A stretch of DNA of 37,206 nucleotides from Sphingopyxis sp. (GCA_016463225.1 JAEMRT010000049.1:1-37206); one strand, 5' to 3'; counted from the stretch's first letter, positions 16,230 through 25,134 are shown. The notes: generated by a model not told the origin, from the sequence alone. A program made the numbers and translations.

Positions 16230-16727
16230 TTAACGCTTCGAGAACTGGAAGCTGCGGCGAGCCTTGGCCTTGCCGTACTTCTTACGCTCGACGGTGCGGC
16301 TGTCGCGGGTCAGGAAGCCGGCCGTCTTAACGACGCCGCGCAGAGCGGGTTCGAAACGGGTCAGCGCCTGCGAGATACCGTGCAGCACGGCGCCCGCCTG
16401 GCCCGACAGGCCGCCGCCCTTGACGGTGGCGACAATGTCATAGCTGCCGATGCGATCGGTCAGACCGAAAGGCTGGTTGATGACGAGGCGCAGCGTCGGA
16501 CGCGCGAAATAGACTTCCTGGTCGCGGCCGTTGATGGTGATCTTGCCCGTGCCGGGCTTGAGCCACACGCGGGCGACGGCGTCCTTGCGGCGACCGGTCG
16601 CATAAGCGCGGCCCTGCTTGTCGACGATCTTTTCACGCAGCGGCGTGGTCGAGACCGGAGCAGCAACGGTGCCTTCGACGGCGCCGGCGAGATCCTTGAG
16701 ATCGGTCATGGTCTGTTCGTCAGCCAT
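16230..16727 (-). CDS. rpsI: 30S ribosomal protein S9
   Basis: A 165-residue small-subunit protein. The S9 core starts at [20 protein letters not shown] and ends with the basic tail [17 protein letters not shown], whose terminal Arg reaches the P-site tRNA in the ribosome. It has a roughly 40-residue N-terminal extension ([20 protein letters not shown]), which alphaproteobacterial S9 proteins often carry. Its ATG shares one base with the rplM stop (TAATG), so the two are translationally coupled as the usual L13-S9 operon. The operon ends at the hairpin 16165-16198. Confidence 0.97.
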   Translation of the reverse strand: MADEQTMTDLKDLAGAVEGTVAAPVSTTPLREKIVDKQGRAYATGRRKDAVARVWLKPGTGKITINGRDQEVYFARPTLRLVINQPFGLTDRIGSYDIVATVKGGGLSGQAGAVLHGISQALTRFEPALRGVVKTAGFLTRDSRTVERKKYGKAKARRSFQFSKR

Positions 16728-17206
16728 TATGCACCCACCTTGTTCTTGCGGTTCATCGACGCGACGTCGATCACTTCGGGGCTCTGCCCTTCATGCGGAT
16801 GTTCTGATCCGGCGAAGACGCGCAGGTTGCGCATCTGCTGGCGGCCGAGCGGGCCACGCGGGATCATGCGTTCGATCGCCTTTTCGAGCACGCGCTCGGG
16901 GAAACGGCCTTCGAGGATCTTCGCCGGGCTGGTTTCCTTGATGCCGCCAGCATAACCGGTGTGCTTGTAATACCGCTTGTCCTGCAGCTTCTTGCCCGTG
17001 AACGCCACCTTCTCCGCGTTGATGACGATGACATTGTCACCGCAATCGACGTGCGGGGTAAAGCTCGGCTTATGCTTGCCGCGCAGGATGCTGGCGATGA
17101 TCGATGCAACGCGGCCCACAACGAGGCCCTCGGCGTCGATCAGCACCCATTTCTTTTCGACCGTGGCAGCATTCGCCGATACGGTCGTCTTGGTCAGCGC
17201 CTTCAT
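16727..17206 (-). CDS. rplM: 50S ribosomal protein L13
   Basis: A 159-residue large-subunit protein. Landmarks are [20 protein letters not shown], then [31 protein letters not shown] and [20 protein letters not shown], all standard L13 text. Two adjacent ATGs exist at 17209 and 17206; a strong AAGGAGG (17222-17216) lies 5 or 8 bases upstream. I prefer 17206, which gives the usual MKALTKTT start. The frame stays open further upstream to 17329, but that extension has no ribosome site and is not L13-like. It is the first gene of the rplM-rpsI operon. Confidence 0.96.
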   Translation of the reverse strand: MKALTKTTVSANAATVEKKWVLIDAEGLVVGRVASIIASILRGKHKPSFTPHVDCGDNVIVINAEKVAFTGKKLQDKRYYKHTGYAGGIKETSPAKILEGRFPERVLEKAIERMIPRGPLGRQQMRNLRVFAGSEHPHEGQSPEVIDVASMNRKNKVGA

Positions 17207-17316
17207 CATGGCGACCTCCTTGACAGATAGGAACTGGGCGATGGAACCAAGTCCCAGCGCCCGAAACAAACCGCGCCGCCTGATCCATGCTGGACGCAGC
17301 GGCGCTTCGGAGCGGG

Positions 17317-17345
17317 CCAATGACGCCAAGCGGGCGGAAAGTCAA
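17317..17345 (-). promoter_or_regulatory. rplM: Probable promoter of rplM-rpsI
   Basis: On the minus strand, TTGACT (17345-17340) and CATTGG (17322-17317) are separated by 17 bases, about 110 bases before the L13 start. The -35 is good and the -10 poor, as is common in alphaproteobacteria. The long leader leaves room for regulation of L13/S9 synthesis, but no recognisable motif is seen there. Confidence 0.4.
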
Positions 17346-17366
17346 GCATATCGCGGCTTTGCTGAC

Positions 17367-17382
17367 GGGTATTATGATACCC
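17367..17382. other. Short perfect dyad GGGTAT-TATG-ATACCC
   Basis: A 6-bp inverted repeat with a 4-base loop lies between the end of the gene at 17389 and the rplM promoter. It has no T-run on either side, so it is a poor terminator; it might be a protein-binding site just upstream of the -35. Confidence 0.35.
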
Positions 17383-17388
17383 TAGACT

Positions 17389-18186
17389 TTAAGGGACAAC
17401 CTCAAGCGCCCTTACCCGCTCTTCGACCAGTGTCCGTCCCGCGCCCCCAGCATCGACGATCCAGCTCTGCCGCCGTTCCTGCATCACCAGGCCGGTCGCA
17501 GTGTCGATGGTCCACAGATGGTCAATTTCAAGCGGCTGGCCGCTGCCCCCGACCGCCGCAGCGCGTTCGACCTTGGCGATCGTTCGCATGGTTTCGCCGT
17601 GCTGCACCGACACGCTGGCGCCGTCGGTTGGTCCGGCAACCGGGATCGCGCCGTTCGCCGACGCCACCAGCGCGCGCACGTCGGCAGTTGCCAACCGGTC
17701 GCGTTCAGCCGCTGGCAGCGCCGCGATCAACTGCGCCAACTGCTTTGCCTCGGCGCGCCGGCCCTTGGCGCCCATTGCCTCGATCCGCCCGATTGCCCGC
17801 TCCCAGAGCCCTTCGGGATCGACCAGATCGATGCGGCTGCCATCGGGTGCGACCAGATAGACCAGCGGTTCAGCGACAAGGGGCTGGAGCATCAGGGTCA
17901 GCGCGCGGGTGACCGCGGGCGGGGCGTCGGAATCGATCCGTTGCAGCACGGCATCCAGCTGATAACCGCGGCCGATCCGCCGCCATTGCAGCGCATAGAC
18001 GAGCGAGAAATTGATCAGCGACCCGTCGCGGCCGATGCGGCGCGTCGTGACGCGATAGGTCATCGGACGATCCACCGGCGGGGCAAACTGGACCAGCGCG
18101 GTCGCCGAAACCGGCCCTTCGCTGTGGGCAGCCAGCGGCTGGGCGACCAGCAGCAGCACGCTGCCCAAACCGCCAAGCAGCTTCAT
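17389..18186 (-). CDS. Secreted protein of unknown function, coupled to ctaA
   Basis: A 265-residue protein with a cleavable signal peptide (MKLLGGLGSVLLLVAQPLAA), so probably periplasmic. I do not recognise the family. The mature part is rich in beta-type text: PMTYRVTTRRIGRDGSLINF, VYALQWRRIGRGYQLDAVLQ, and near the end DHLWTIDTATGLVMQERRQS. This pattern recalls lipid- or ligand-binding barrel proteins, but that is only an impression. ATG 18184-18186 overlaps the ctaA stop (TATGA), so it is co-translated with haem A synthase; a link to cytochrome oxidase maturation is possible. Longer frames reaching 18420 run through ctaA and are rejected. Confidence 0.78.
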   Translation of the reverse strand: MKLLGGLGSVLLLVAQPLAAHSEGPVSATALVQFAPPVDRPMTYRVTTRRIGRDGSLINFSLVYALQWRRIGRGYQLDAVLQRIDSDAPPAVTRALTLMLQPLVAEPLVYLVAPDGSRIDLVDPEGLWERAIGRIEAMGAKGRRAEAKQLAQLIAALPAAERDRLATADVRALVASANGAIPVAGPTDGASVSVQHGETMRTIAKVERAAAVGGSGQPLEIDHLWTIDTATGLVMQERRQSWIVDAGGAGRTLVEERVRALEVVP

Positions 18187-19232
18187 ACGGCGGTGCGGCC
18201 CAGCCGGTGCAGCGCCGCGGCGGTGATGGCCACCAGAATTGCGCCGACCACCTGATGCGCCACCGCGACCCACATCGATACGCCCGACACCACCGTCCAG
18301 ATGCCAAGCAGCATCTGCGCTCCGACGACGGCAACGAGCAGCATGGCTTCGCGCTTTGCGCCGCGCCGCAACAAGGTACGCGCGAGCAACAACAACGCCA
18401 GCGCGGCGATCCATGACCACCAGCGATGCAGAAAATGGATCAGGAAGGGATCATTGGTCAGCGCCAACCATGCGCCGCCCGCCCAGTCGATGCCTTCGGG
18501 CACGAAATGATCGTTCATCAGCGGCCAGCTGCTGGCGACGAACCCCGCATTCAGCCCCGCAACCCACGCGCCGAGCAGCAGCTGGACGAACAGGATCGCA
18601 ATGACCGCAATGCCGCCGCCGGTCAGCCGTGCAGGCCGCGCCGCCGGGTCGCGCACCAAGCCATCGAGGTCACGCGCGGTCCAGACCAGACCGGCGAGCA
18701 GGAAGAGTGCGGTCAACAGATGCGCGGCGAGGCGGAAATGGCTGACGTCGGTGCGATATTCGAGCCCCGACGCGACCATCCACCAGCCGAGCGCGCCTTG
18801 CAGCCCGACGAGCAACGTCAGCGCCAGCAGGCGCCCGCCATAGCCCGCCGGGATCGCACACCGCCAGGCGTACCAAGCCAGCGGCAGGATCATCGCCATC
18901 CCGACCAGCCGTCCGAGGATGCGGTGCAGCCATTCCCAGAAGAAGATCGCCTTGAACCCGGCCAGCGTCATGCCGAGGTTGATCTCCCTATATTCGGGAA
19001 TCTGCTTGTATTTCTCGAATTCCCGGACCCAGTCGGCTTCGTTGAACGGCGGCAGGACGCCCGATACTGGCCGCCATTCGGTGATCGACAACCCCGATTC
19101 GGTCAGCCGGGTGATCCCGCCGACCCCGACGACAATGACCACGAGCAGCGCGACGGCCCACAACCAGCGCGCGAGCGCCGCAGGGCGGGATTGGCGGGGA
19201 GCTGGCGAAGACAATGTCGAAGCGTGCGTCAT
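18183..19232 (-). CDS. ctaA: Haem A synthase (COX15/CtaA, alphaproteobacterial type)
   Basis: A 349-residue inner-membrane enzyme that oxidises the haem O methyl group to the formyl group of haem A for cytochrome aa3 oxidase. Eight hydrophobic helices are visible. The hallmark text is VGGITRLTESGLSITEWRPV near residue 40, followed by EFEKYKQIPEYREIN and FFWEWLHRILGRLVG, where the His ligands haem. The second His-bearing half includes FLHRWWSWIAAL and AVAHQVVGAILV. This is the proteobacterial/mitochondrial COX15 form, longer than the Bacillus enzyme. It is translated before the secreted protein at 17389 and lies divergent to the M48 peptidase. Confidence 0.95.
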   Translation of the reverse strand: MTHASTLSSPAPRQSRPAALARWLWAVALLVVIVVGVGGITRLTESGLSITEWRPVSGVLPPFNEADWVREFEKYKQIPEYREINLGMTLAGFKAIFFWEWLHRILGRLVGMAMILPLAWYAWRCAIPAGYGGRLLALTLLVGLQGALGWWMVASGLEYRTDVSHFRLAAHLLTALFLLAGLVWTARDLDGLVRDPAARPARLTGGGIAVIAILFVQLLLGAWVAGLNAGFVASSWPLMNDHFVPEGIDWAGGAWLALTNDPFLIHFLHRWWSWIAALALLLLARTLLRRGAKREAMLLVAVVGAQMLLGIWTVVSGVSMWVAVAHQVVGAILVAITAAALHRLGRTAV

Positions 19233-19336
19233 CGCCCCGCCCTATCGGCGCTTGGCCTGCGATAGGCAAGAGGTGGGCCAAGGCAGGCATCGGGAAATTC
19301 ATGGCCGCGACAGGCGCGCATTGATAAGCGGTGCCG

Positions 19337-20329
19337 ATGCTGCATCGTGCTTCCGCCCTTCTTGTCGCTCTGTCCCTGTTCGCTGCTGCGCCAGCTAACG
19401 CGGCGGCGCCCGCCGATCCGGCGCCCTATGCTTCGCTCGCCGCGCTGGAGGCGCGCGTCGCAGCGATCGGTTTTCGATTGACCACCGCCAATGCCGCGTG
19501 GTGTCCGGTGCGACAGCCGCAGTTCGGGTGGGTCTGGGGCGACCCGCGGCTTTACGGCGCGGATCGGCGTCCCGAAGCGCTCGCTGCTTATGGCGCGATG
19601 AACCGCGATACCCCGTTTATCGCCGGAATAGCGCCGGTCTCGCCCGCGACCGCGGCGGGGATGCGCGTTGGCGTGGCGGTGATCGGGATGCAGGGCAGCG
19701 CCATACCCGACGGGGCTGACGCACACCCCTTTGCCCGGATCACGGCGATCGAGATAAAACTCGCGGCGCTCCCGCCCACCGCTCCGCTCACGCTAGACAC
19801 TGGCGATGCGGGCGCGCTGAACCTCACCCCCGTCGCCGGGTGCGTCAGCGACTTTCGCGTCGAGGCGAGCGCGAAGCCCGGCGCTGTAGCCGACGGCCGG
19901 ATGGTGCTGGTCAATCAGGGCCTCGCCGCGTTCGCCGACGATGATGATGAACTGGCCGCCGCCATCGCGCACGAGCTGGCCCATAACATCCTGCGTCACC
20001 GCGCCCGCCTCGACGCCGCGGGGGTGGATCGCGGGCTGGGCAAGCAGTTCGGGCGCAGCGCGCGGCTGTTCAAGCAGACCGAGGTCGAGGCCGACCGGCT
20101 GTCGGTGTGGCTGCTCGCCGGTGCCGGGTACGACCCGGCGGCCGCGGCACGGTTCTGGACCGCGTTCGGCCAGCGCAAGGGTCGCCCGCTGTTTCAGGCC
20201 GGAACGCATCCCGGTTGGCGCGACCGCGTCGCGTCGCTTGAAACCGAAGCCGCGCTGATCGCAACGGCTCGCGCCAAAGGCGAAGCACTCCACCCGCCGC
20301 TGATCGACGCGCCGCCGCCCTTGGAATAG
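19337..20329 (+). CDS. M48-family zinc metallopeptidase, secreted
   Basis: A 330-residue protein with a signal peptide (LLVALSLFAAAPANA), so periplasmic. The gluzincin motif is HELAHNILRH near residue 216, with the catalytic Glu between two zinc-binding His, and the third ligand is probably the Glu of EVEADRLSV about 40 residues later. This is the M48 (BepA/LoiP-like) pattern, used for quality control of outer-membrane proteins. Residues 85-160 resemble a PDZ-like insert (ISPVSPATAAGMRVGVAVIG-like text). I chose ATG 19337; an in-frame GTG at 19331 is an alternative, and neither has a strong ribosome site. Confidence 0.85.
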   Translation: MLHRASALLVALSLFAAAPANAAAPADPAPYASLAALEARVAAIGFRLTTANAAWCPVRQPQFGWVWGDPRLYGADRRPEALAAYGAMNRDTPFIAGIAPVSPATAAGMRVGVAVIGMQGSAIPDGADAHPFARITAIEIKLAALPPTAPLTLDTGDAGALNLTPVAGCVSDFRVEASAKPGAVADGRMVLVNQGLAAFADDDDELAAAIAHELAHNILRHRARLDAAGVDRGLGKQFGRSARLFKQTEVEADRLSVWLLAGAGYDPAAAARFWTAFGQRKGRPLFQAGTHPGWRDRVASLETEAALIATARAKGEALHPPLIDAPPPLE

Positions 20330-20395
20330 CGCCGCACACCCCCTATTTTGGAGGCATCTGCTTTCCCCAAAGCTTTCCAGACAAGGATCGACGCC

Positions 20396-20932
20396 ATGAC
20401 CCAAGAAACCGCCATTTTTGCCGGAGGCTGCTTCTGGTGCACCGAGGCGGTGTTCCAGTCACTGGCGGGGGTCGAGCGCGTCGAAAGCGGCTATATCGGC
20501 GGTCATGTCGCCGATCCGACCTATAAGCAGGTGTGCGGCGGCGACACCGGCCATGCCGAGGCGATCCGTATCACCTTTGACCCCGCGGTCATTGGCTACG
20601 ACGACCTGCTCGACGTTCATTTCGCGACCCACGACCCGACGGCGCTCAACCGTCAGGGCAATGATGTTGGCACCCAGTATCGCAGCGCGCTTTTCCCACT
20701 CAACGCTGCGCAGGGCGACGCCGCGCGCGCCGCGATCGAACGGGCGCAGAGCGATTGGCCGGCGCCCATCGTCACCACCATCGAGCCGGTGGCCGACTGG
20801 TACCCGGCCGAGGATTACCACCAATCCTATTGGGATGGCGAAGGCCAGCGCAACCCCTATTGCATGGCGGTCATTCCGCCAAAGCTTGCGAAGCTACGCA
20901 AGGGCTTCGCCGACCGGCTACGCGCCGAATAG
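20396..20932 (+). CDS. msrA: Peptide methionine-S-sulfoxide reductase MsrA
   Basis: A 178-residue repair enzyme that reduces methionine-S-sulfoxide in proteins. The catalytic motif GGCFWCTE places the sulfenic-acid-forming C12 and also C15. Later hallmarks are GYIGGHVADPTYKQVCGGDT, FATHDPTALNRQGNDVGTQY and the C-terminal AEDYHQSYW. The size is normal for MsrA alone, with no MsrB fusion. ATG 20396 follows AAGGA by about 8 bases; an open stretch back to 20348 has no MsrA-like residues. It is 66 bases after the M48 gene and may share its transcript. Confidence 0.96.
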   Translation: MTQETAIFAGGCFWCTEAVFQSLAGVERVESGYIGGHVADPTYKQVCGGDTGHAEAIRITFDPAVIGYDDLLDVHFATHDPTALNRQGNDVGTQYRSALFPLNAAQGDAARAAIERAQSDWPAPIVTTIEPVADWYPAEDYHQSYWDGEGQRNPYCMAVIPPKLAKLRKGFADRLRAE

Positions 20933-21038
20933 GCGGCAGACGACCTGCGTGCCGACTGTTGCCAAATGGCCGCATGACGTCACTTTTCATTGACTTTCCA
21001 ATCGTTTTGACTAGCGGACGCCACCGCGCTGGGGCAGG

Positions 21039-21617
21039 ATGGGCTCGGGCGCAGGTGGGGGTCGCTGCAAAGTGCTGGCATCGCTGTTTCTGATTGGCGC
21101 GTCGCTGACGACGCCCCAGATGTCGGTTCAGGCCGCAAGCCAGACGATCGTCGAGGACAGCGGCGACGGTATGGCGCGCGCGGTCAACCGGATGGTTGGC
21201 GGTATCGTCAGCTATGCACGCTGGCCCGATGGAGCGGCGGATTCGGCGCGTGTCATGTGCATGGTCGGCACCCCGCGACTGACCAATCGCATGGCGCCCG
21301 AGGTGCCGGGCGCCGGGTCGGTGCTGGTTCGCCGACTGAGCGCCGCCACCGTGACCCGCCGGACCGACTGCGACATCTTGTTTCTAGGCCGCCTGCCGGT
21401 CGCCGACAGGCGGCAATTGGTCGCATGGGTCCGCGGCCGCCCGATCCTGACGATCACCGACGATGATGCCGCGTGCATCTATGGCGCGATGTTCTGCCTG
21501 AGCGGCCGGGCGGCGAGCCTCAGCTTTTCGGTGAACCTCGACGCGATCGGACGCGGGCCGCTACGGATCGACCCGCGGGTGCTCAGCATCGGCCGCAGCA
21601 CGGGAGGCGCGCCATGA
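21039..21617 (+). CDS. yfiR: YfiR-family periplasmic repressor of a diguanylate cyclase
   Basis: A 192-residue exported protein of the YfiR (DUF4154) family. YfiR binds the periplasmic domain of the cyclase YfiN and holds it off until envelope or redox stress. The segment ARAVNRMVGGIVSYARWPDG matches the family start. Four cysteines, C74, C111, C146 and C153, have spacings close to the two disulfide pairs of Pseudomonas YfiR, the redox-sensing feature. The hydrophobic signal is residues 12-32. The ATG at 21039 gives an odd Gly-rich start; GTG 21072, just before the signal core, is an alternative. It overlaps yfiN in ATGA. Two TTGACT boxes (20990-20995, 21007-21012) lie in the 106-base gap upstream. 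Confidence 0.85.
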   Translation: MGSGAGGGRCKVLASLFLIGASLTTPQMSVQAASQTIVEDSGDGMARAVNRMVGGIVSYARWPDGAADSARVMCMVGTPRLTNRMAPEVPGAGSVLVRRLSAATVTRRTDCDILFLGRLPVADRRQLVAWVRGRPILTITDDDAACIYGAMFCLSGRAASLSFSVNLDAIGRGPLRIDPRVLSIGRSTGGAP

Positions 21618-22831
21618 CCGGCAAAGCCCCCGAGCGGATCGGCGCACGCACAACGCTACAAAAGCTGTTGTCGCGCTTTCACTTCGGCATCACCCTGTTC
21701 GCGGTCGCGTTGTCGGGCCTCACCATCCTGCTTGCCGGCGTCTCGGCGCTGCGCGGCTATGCTGACCGCAATATGGAACTGGCCGCAAAACTCGGTGCTT
21801 ATGGCGTCGAGCCGGCGCTGGTGTTCAACGACCCGCAGGCGGCGCGCGAGGGATTGGAACCGCTGACCCGCATTCCCGGGATTGCCCGGCTCCGGGTACT
21901 CGACGACGTCGGTCGGCCGCTTACCCAATGGACGTCGCCTATGGCCGACCCTGCGCCGTTGCTGACCCGAATGTTTTTCCCGCGTCCCTTCTCGGTGGCC
22001 GTTCAGCGCAACGGATCGGCGATCGGCACGATCGAAGTCTGGGGTGATAGCTCGACGCTGATCGACTATGTCCGGATCGGCCTGCTCGCCGGGCTCGGCT
22101 GTCTGCTCATCACCGCGTTCGGCACCATATTTCTGGCGCGGCGGTTCGAATATGAACTGGTCAAGCCGCTCAACGAGATCGCGACGGTCGCCCATGATGT
22201 GCGCCTGCACCGCCGGTTCGACAAGCGTGTCAAACCACTGGGTATCGCCGAACTCGACCGGCTGGGAGGCGATATCAATGCGCTGCTCGACGAATTGCAG
22301 GGCTGGCAGGGGCATATGGAAAGCGAACGCGCGGTGCTGGCGCACCGCGCCTCGCACGACACGCTGACCGCGCTGCCGAACCGCGATTCCTTTGACGAGC
22401 AGCTGGCGAAACGCATCGCAGCTGCCGATGCGCGCGCCGAACGCTTTGCCCTGCTGTTTATCGACGCCGACAATTTCAAGGCCGCGAACGACAGTTTCGG
22501 TCACGCCGCCGGCGACGCGGTGCTGGTCGCGCTGTCGGCCTGCATCAAGGAGACGCTGCGCAAGGGTGATTTCGCGGCGCGCATCGGCGGCGACGAATTT
22601 GTTGTCATCGTCGATCCACTCGAAGCCGAGGCGGCGCCCGAAGAGCTGGCCAGGCATATCCGGGCCTGTGTCGCCCAACCCGTGGCGCTACCCGGCGGCG
22701 AGACCTACCGCGCATCGGTCAGCGTCGGCGTCGCCGTCTATCCCGACAATGGGGGCGACGCGACGGCGCTGCTCACCGCAGCCGACGCCGCCATGTACGC
22801 CGACAAATTGAGCAACCGTTCCCGAGTATGA
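21614..22831 (+). CDS. yfiN: YfiN-type membrane diguanylate cyclase (CHASE8-HAMP-GGDEF)
   Basis: A 405-residue inner-membrane enzyme making cyclic di-GMP. Transmembrane helices lie at about 25-47 and 154-175, and a periplasmic sensor of the CHASE8 kind between them (GAYGVEPALVFNDPQAAREG). A HAMP linker is at about 176-230. The GGDEF domain carries an intact active site, GGDEF at 325-329, and an inhibitory I-site RKGD at 316-319, exactly five residues upstream, so product feedback is expected. No EAL domain follows. It overlaps yfiR and precedes yfiB by 16 bases; the trio should link envelope state to biofilm or motility control. Confidence 0.93.
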   Translation: MTGKAPERIGARTTLQKLLSRFHFGITLFAVALSGLTILLAGVSALRGYADRNMELAAKLGAYGVEPALVFNDPQAAREGLEPLTRIPGIARLRVLDDVGRPLTQWTSPMADPAPLLTRMFFPRPFSVAVQRNGSAIGTIEVWGDSSTLIDYVRIGLLAGLGCLLITAFGTIFLARRFEYELVKPLNEIATVAHDVRLHRRFDKRVKPLGIAELDRLGGDINALLDELQGWQGHMESERAVLAHRASHDTLTALPNRDSFDEQLAKRIAAADARAERFALLFIDADNFKAANDSFGHAAGDAVLVALSACIKETLRKGDFAARIGGDEFVVIVDPLEAEAAPEELARHIRACVAQPVALPGGETYRASVSVGVAVYPDNGGDATALLTAADAAMYADKLSNRSRV

Positions 22832-22847
22832 CCATCGGAGAGATACC

Positions 22848-23348
22848 GTGACCCAGACTATCCCCCAATCGATCAGAACCCTGCTTCTTATCGTCTGTGC
22901 TTCCCTGCTCGCTGCCTGCCAAAGCATGCCGGCCCAGACGGGATTCACCGCCGCGCAGATTGCGGTGCTGAAGGCCGAAGGATTTGTCGAAGATGGCCCC
23001 GGCTGGGCATTGAGTATGCCCGAACGCCTGCTTTTCTCTACCAATGAAAGCAACGTACCAACCGAGCAACAGGCGCGGATCGCCGACATTGCGAGCAAGC
23101 TCGTTTCGGTCGGCATCGCGACCGCGCGGGTCGAAGGTCACACCGATTCGACCGGCACCGCCGCTTACAACCTGACGCTGTCGCAGGCGCGGGCCGAGGC
23201 GATTGCCGCGCCGATGCAGGCAGGCGGAATGAAATTTACCGCCGACCAGATCATCGGCCGCGGCGAAGCGGTGCCGATGTCGAGCAACGATACCGAAGAA
23301 GGCCGTCAGGACAACCGCAGGGTGGTGGTGATCGTGACGCCGCAATAA
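22848..23348 (+). CDS. yfiB: YfiB-type OmpA-family outer-membrane lipoprotein
   Basis: A 166-residue lipoprotein with a lipobox LLAAC (acylated Cys near residue 24). Its C-terminal half is an OmpA/Pal peptidoglycan-binding domain, with VEGHTDSTGTAAYN and the arginine-rich end NDTEEGRQDNRRVVVIV typical of diaminopimelate binding. In the YfiBNR system this protein sequesters YfiR at the outer membrane and so releases YfiN. The start is GTG 22848, with GGAGA about 8 bases upstream; an ATG start is not available near the signal peptide. It is the last gene of the yfiR-yfiN-yfiB operon. Confidence 0.9.
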   Translation: MTQTIPQSIRTLLLIVCASLLAACQSMPAQTGFTAAQIAVLKAEGFVEDGPGWALSMPERLLFSTNESNVPTEQQARIADIASKLVSVGIATARVEGHTDSTGTAAYNLTLSQARAEAIAAPMQAGGMKFTADQIIGRGEAVPMSSNDTEEGRQDNRRVVVIVTPQ

Positions 23349-23409
23349 CCGGATGCAACAGCGGCTGGTTCGACTTTTCTTGTCAACTTTTCGCAGCTAG
23401 GCCCCGACC

Positions 23410-24273
23410 ATGAAACCGATCCGCAAAGCCGTCTTTCCCGTTGCCGGCCTCGGCACCCGCTTTTTGCCCGCGACCAAGGCGATTCCGAAGGAGATGCTGC
23501 CGATCGTCGATCGGCCGCTGATCCAGTACGCGGTCGACGAAGCGCGCGAGGCGGGGATCGAACAGATGATCTTTGTCACCGGTCGCGGCAAAAGCGCGAT
23601 CGAGGATCATTTCGACGTCGCCTTTGAGCTTGAAAAGACGATGTCCGAACGCGGCAAGGATCTGTCGGTGCTCGAACCGACGCGGCTCGGCCCCGGCAAT
23701 TGCGCCTATGTCCGCCAGCAGGAACCGCTTGGCCTCGGCCACGCGATCTGGTGTGCGCGCGCGATCGTCGGCGACGAACCCTTTGCGATCTTCCTGCCCG
23801 ACGAGTTCATGCACGGATCGCCCGGCTGCATGAAGCAGATGGTCGATGCTTACCACCAGGTTGGTGGTAACCTCATCTCGGTACTCGAAGTGCCGCGCGA
23901 CCAGGTATCGAGCTATGGCGTCATCGCCCCCGGGAGGCGCGATGGCACGCTGACCGAGGTCACCGGGCTGGTCGAAAAGCCGTCGGTTGCCGATGCGCCT
24001 TCGAACCTGATCATCTCGGGCCGCTACATCCTGCAGCCCGAGGTGATGCGTGTGCTCGAGGGACAGGAAAAGGGCGCGGGCGGCGAAATCCAGCTGACCG
24101 ACGCCATGGCGACGATGATCGGCACCCAGCCGTTCCACGCCGTGACCTTTGACGGCGCCCGTTACGACTGCGGATCGAAGGCGGGCTATATTCAGGCCAA
24201 TCTGGCGGTCGCACTCACCCGCTCCGACATCGCCGCCGAGGTTCGTGCGTTTGCCATCGATTTGTTGAAGTAA
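23410..24273 (+). CDS. galU: UTP--glucose-1-phosphate uridylyltransferase
   Basis: A 287-residue enzyme forming UDP-glucose from UTP and glucose-1-phosphate, the donor for exopolysaccharide, glycolipid and LPS sugars. The N-terminal signature is FPVAGLGTRFLPATKAIPKE followed by MLPIVDRPLIQY. Further hallmarks are IFVTGRGKSAIEDHFD, FLPDEF with the catalytic-site Asp, and LVEKPSVADAPSNL with the conserved EKP Lys. Length is normal for bacterial GalU. It follows yfiB by 61 bases on the same strand but has no overlap, so a separate promoter is likely. Cyclic-di-GMP genes beside an EPS precursor gene fit a biofilm theme. Confidence 0.96.
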   Translation: MKPIRKAVFPVAGLGTRFLPATKAIPKEMLPIVDRPLIQYAVDEAREAGIEQMIFVTGRGKSAIEDHFDVAFELEKTMSERGKDLSVLEPTRLGPGNCAYVRQQEPLGLGHAIWCARAIVGDEPFAIFLPDEFMHGSPGCMKQMVDAYHQVGGNLISVLEVPRDQVSSYGVIAPGRRDGTLTEVTGLVEKPSVADAPSNLIISGRYILQPEVMRVLEGQEKGAGGEIQLTDAMATMIGTQPFHAVTFDGARYDCGSKAGYIQANLAVALTRSDIAAEVRAFAIDLLK

Positions 24274-24275
24274 GA

Positions 24276-24302
24276 CCGGCGGAGGCGCCCTGCCCCCGCC
24301 GG
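24276..24302. terminator. Bidirectional hairpin between galU and aqpZ
   Basis: CCGGCGG (24276-24282) and CCGCCGG (24296-24302) pair perfectly across a 13-base loop, in the 37-base gap between convergent galU and aqpZ. No T-run follows on either strand, so it may act only as a stabilising or weak terminator hairpin. Confidence 0.5.
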
Positions 24303-24310
24303 ATCGGCGA

Positions 24311-25036
24311 TTATTCGCCCTCGATATTCGGTTTCGGGAAGGTGTCGGCGCCCAGCGTCTTGTAGAGCAGGCCGCCCACCGCGCCGCCGATCAGCGGCGC
24401 AATCCAGAACAGCCACAATTGCTGCAACGCGATACCGCCGACTACCAGCGCCGGACCGGTGCTGCGCGCCGGGTTGACCGAGGTGTTGGTCACCGGGATC
24501 GAAATCAGATGGATCAGCGTCAGTGCCAGCCCGATGGCGAGCGGTGCAAAGCCTGCGGGTGCGCGGCCGTCGGTCGATCCCATGATGATCCACAGGAAGA
24601 AAGCGGTCAGCACAATCTCGATGATAAAGCCCGACCAGATGTCATAGCCGCCCGGCGAGCCCGCATCGAAACCATTGGCCGCGAGCCCGTTGGTCGCGAG
24701 ATCATAGGCGGGATTGCCGCTGGCGATGTAGAACAGCAGGAATGCCGCGATGACCGCACCAACCACCTGCGCGCCGACATAGAGCGGAATATCGCGCGCG
24801 TCGAAGCGGCCACCAGCCCACAATCCAACCGTAACCGCAGGGTTGAGGTGGCAGCCCGAAATATGGCCGATCGCATAGGCCATGGTGACCACCGTCAGGC
24901 CGAAGGCGAGCGACACCCCCAGCAATCCGATACCGACGTCGGGAAACGCCGCCGCCAGCACGGCGCTGCCGCAGCCGCCAAAGACAAGCCAGAATGTGCC
25001 GATCAACTCGGCCAAGCCCTTTTGCATATTCGTCAT
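24311..25036 (-). CDS. aqpZ: Aquaporin Z-type water channel
   Basis: A 241-residue major intrinsic protein with six membrane helices. Both NPA half-helices are present: [16 protein letters not shown] and [13 protein letters not shown]. The selectivity-filter Arg follows the second NPA (NPAR). The start [20 protein letters not shown] is AqpZ-like; the narrow-pore residues point to water, not glycerol. The chosen ATG 25036 has GGAGGAGGG close upstream; ATG 25027 is an alternative, and the frame upstream to 25063 has no ribosome site. It is convergent with galU and 98 bases downstream of the chemoreceptor-like gene on the same strand. Confidence 0.95.
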   Translation of the reverse strand: MTNMQKGLAELIGTFWLVFGGCGSAVLAAAFPDVGIGLLGVSLAFGLTVVTMAYAIGHISGCHLNPAVTVGLWAGGRFDARDIPLYVGAQVVGAVIAAFLLFYIASGNPAYDLATNGLAANGFDAGSPGGYDIWSGFIIEIVLTAFFLWIIMGSTDGRAPAGFAPLAIGLALTLIHLISIPVTNTSVNPARSTGPALVVGGIALQQLWLFWIAPLIGGAVGGLLYKTLGADTFPKPNIEGE

Positions 25037-25134
25037 ATGACCCTCCTCCCCACCGGTGGCCATGGACGCCCCCGGCGCCGGGTCATCCTAGCAGCGCTGG
25101 GCGGGCGGGCAAGCCCTTGTCACTGCGCCGATAT

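Noticed and set aside
17210..17329. 40-residue N-terminal extension of L13
   Set aside because: It has no ribosome site, while AAGGAGG sits directly before the internal ATGs; L13 normally starts at MKALT.
20975..20982. TGACGTCA palindrome before yfiR
   Set aside because: Only 8 bases, expected by chance at this scale, and not clearly placed against a promoter.
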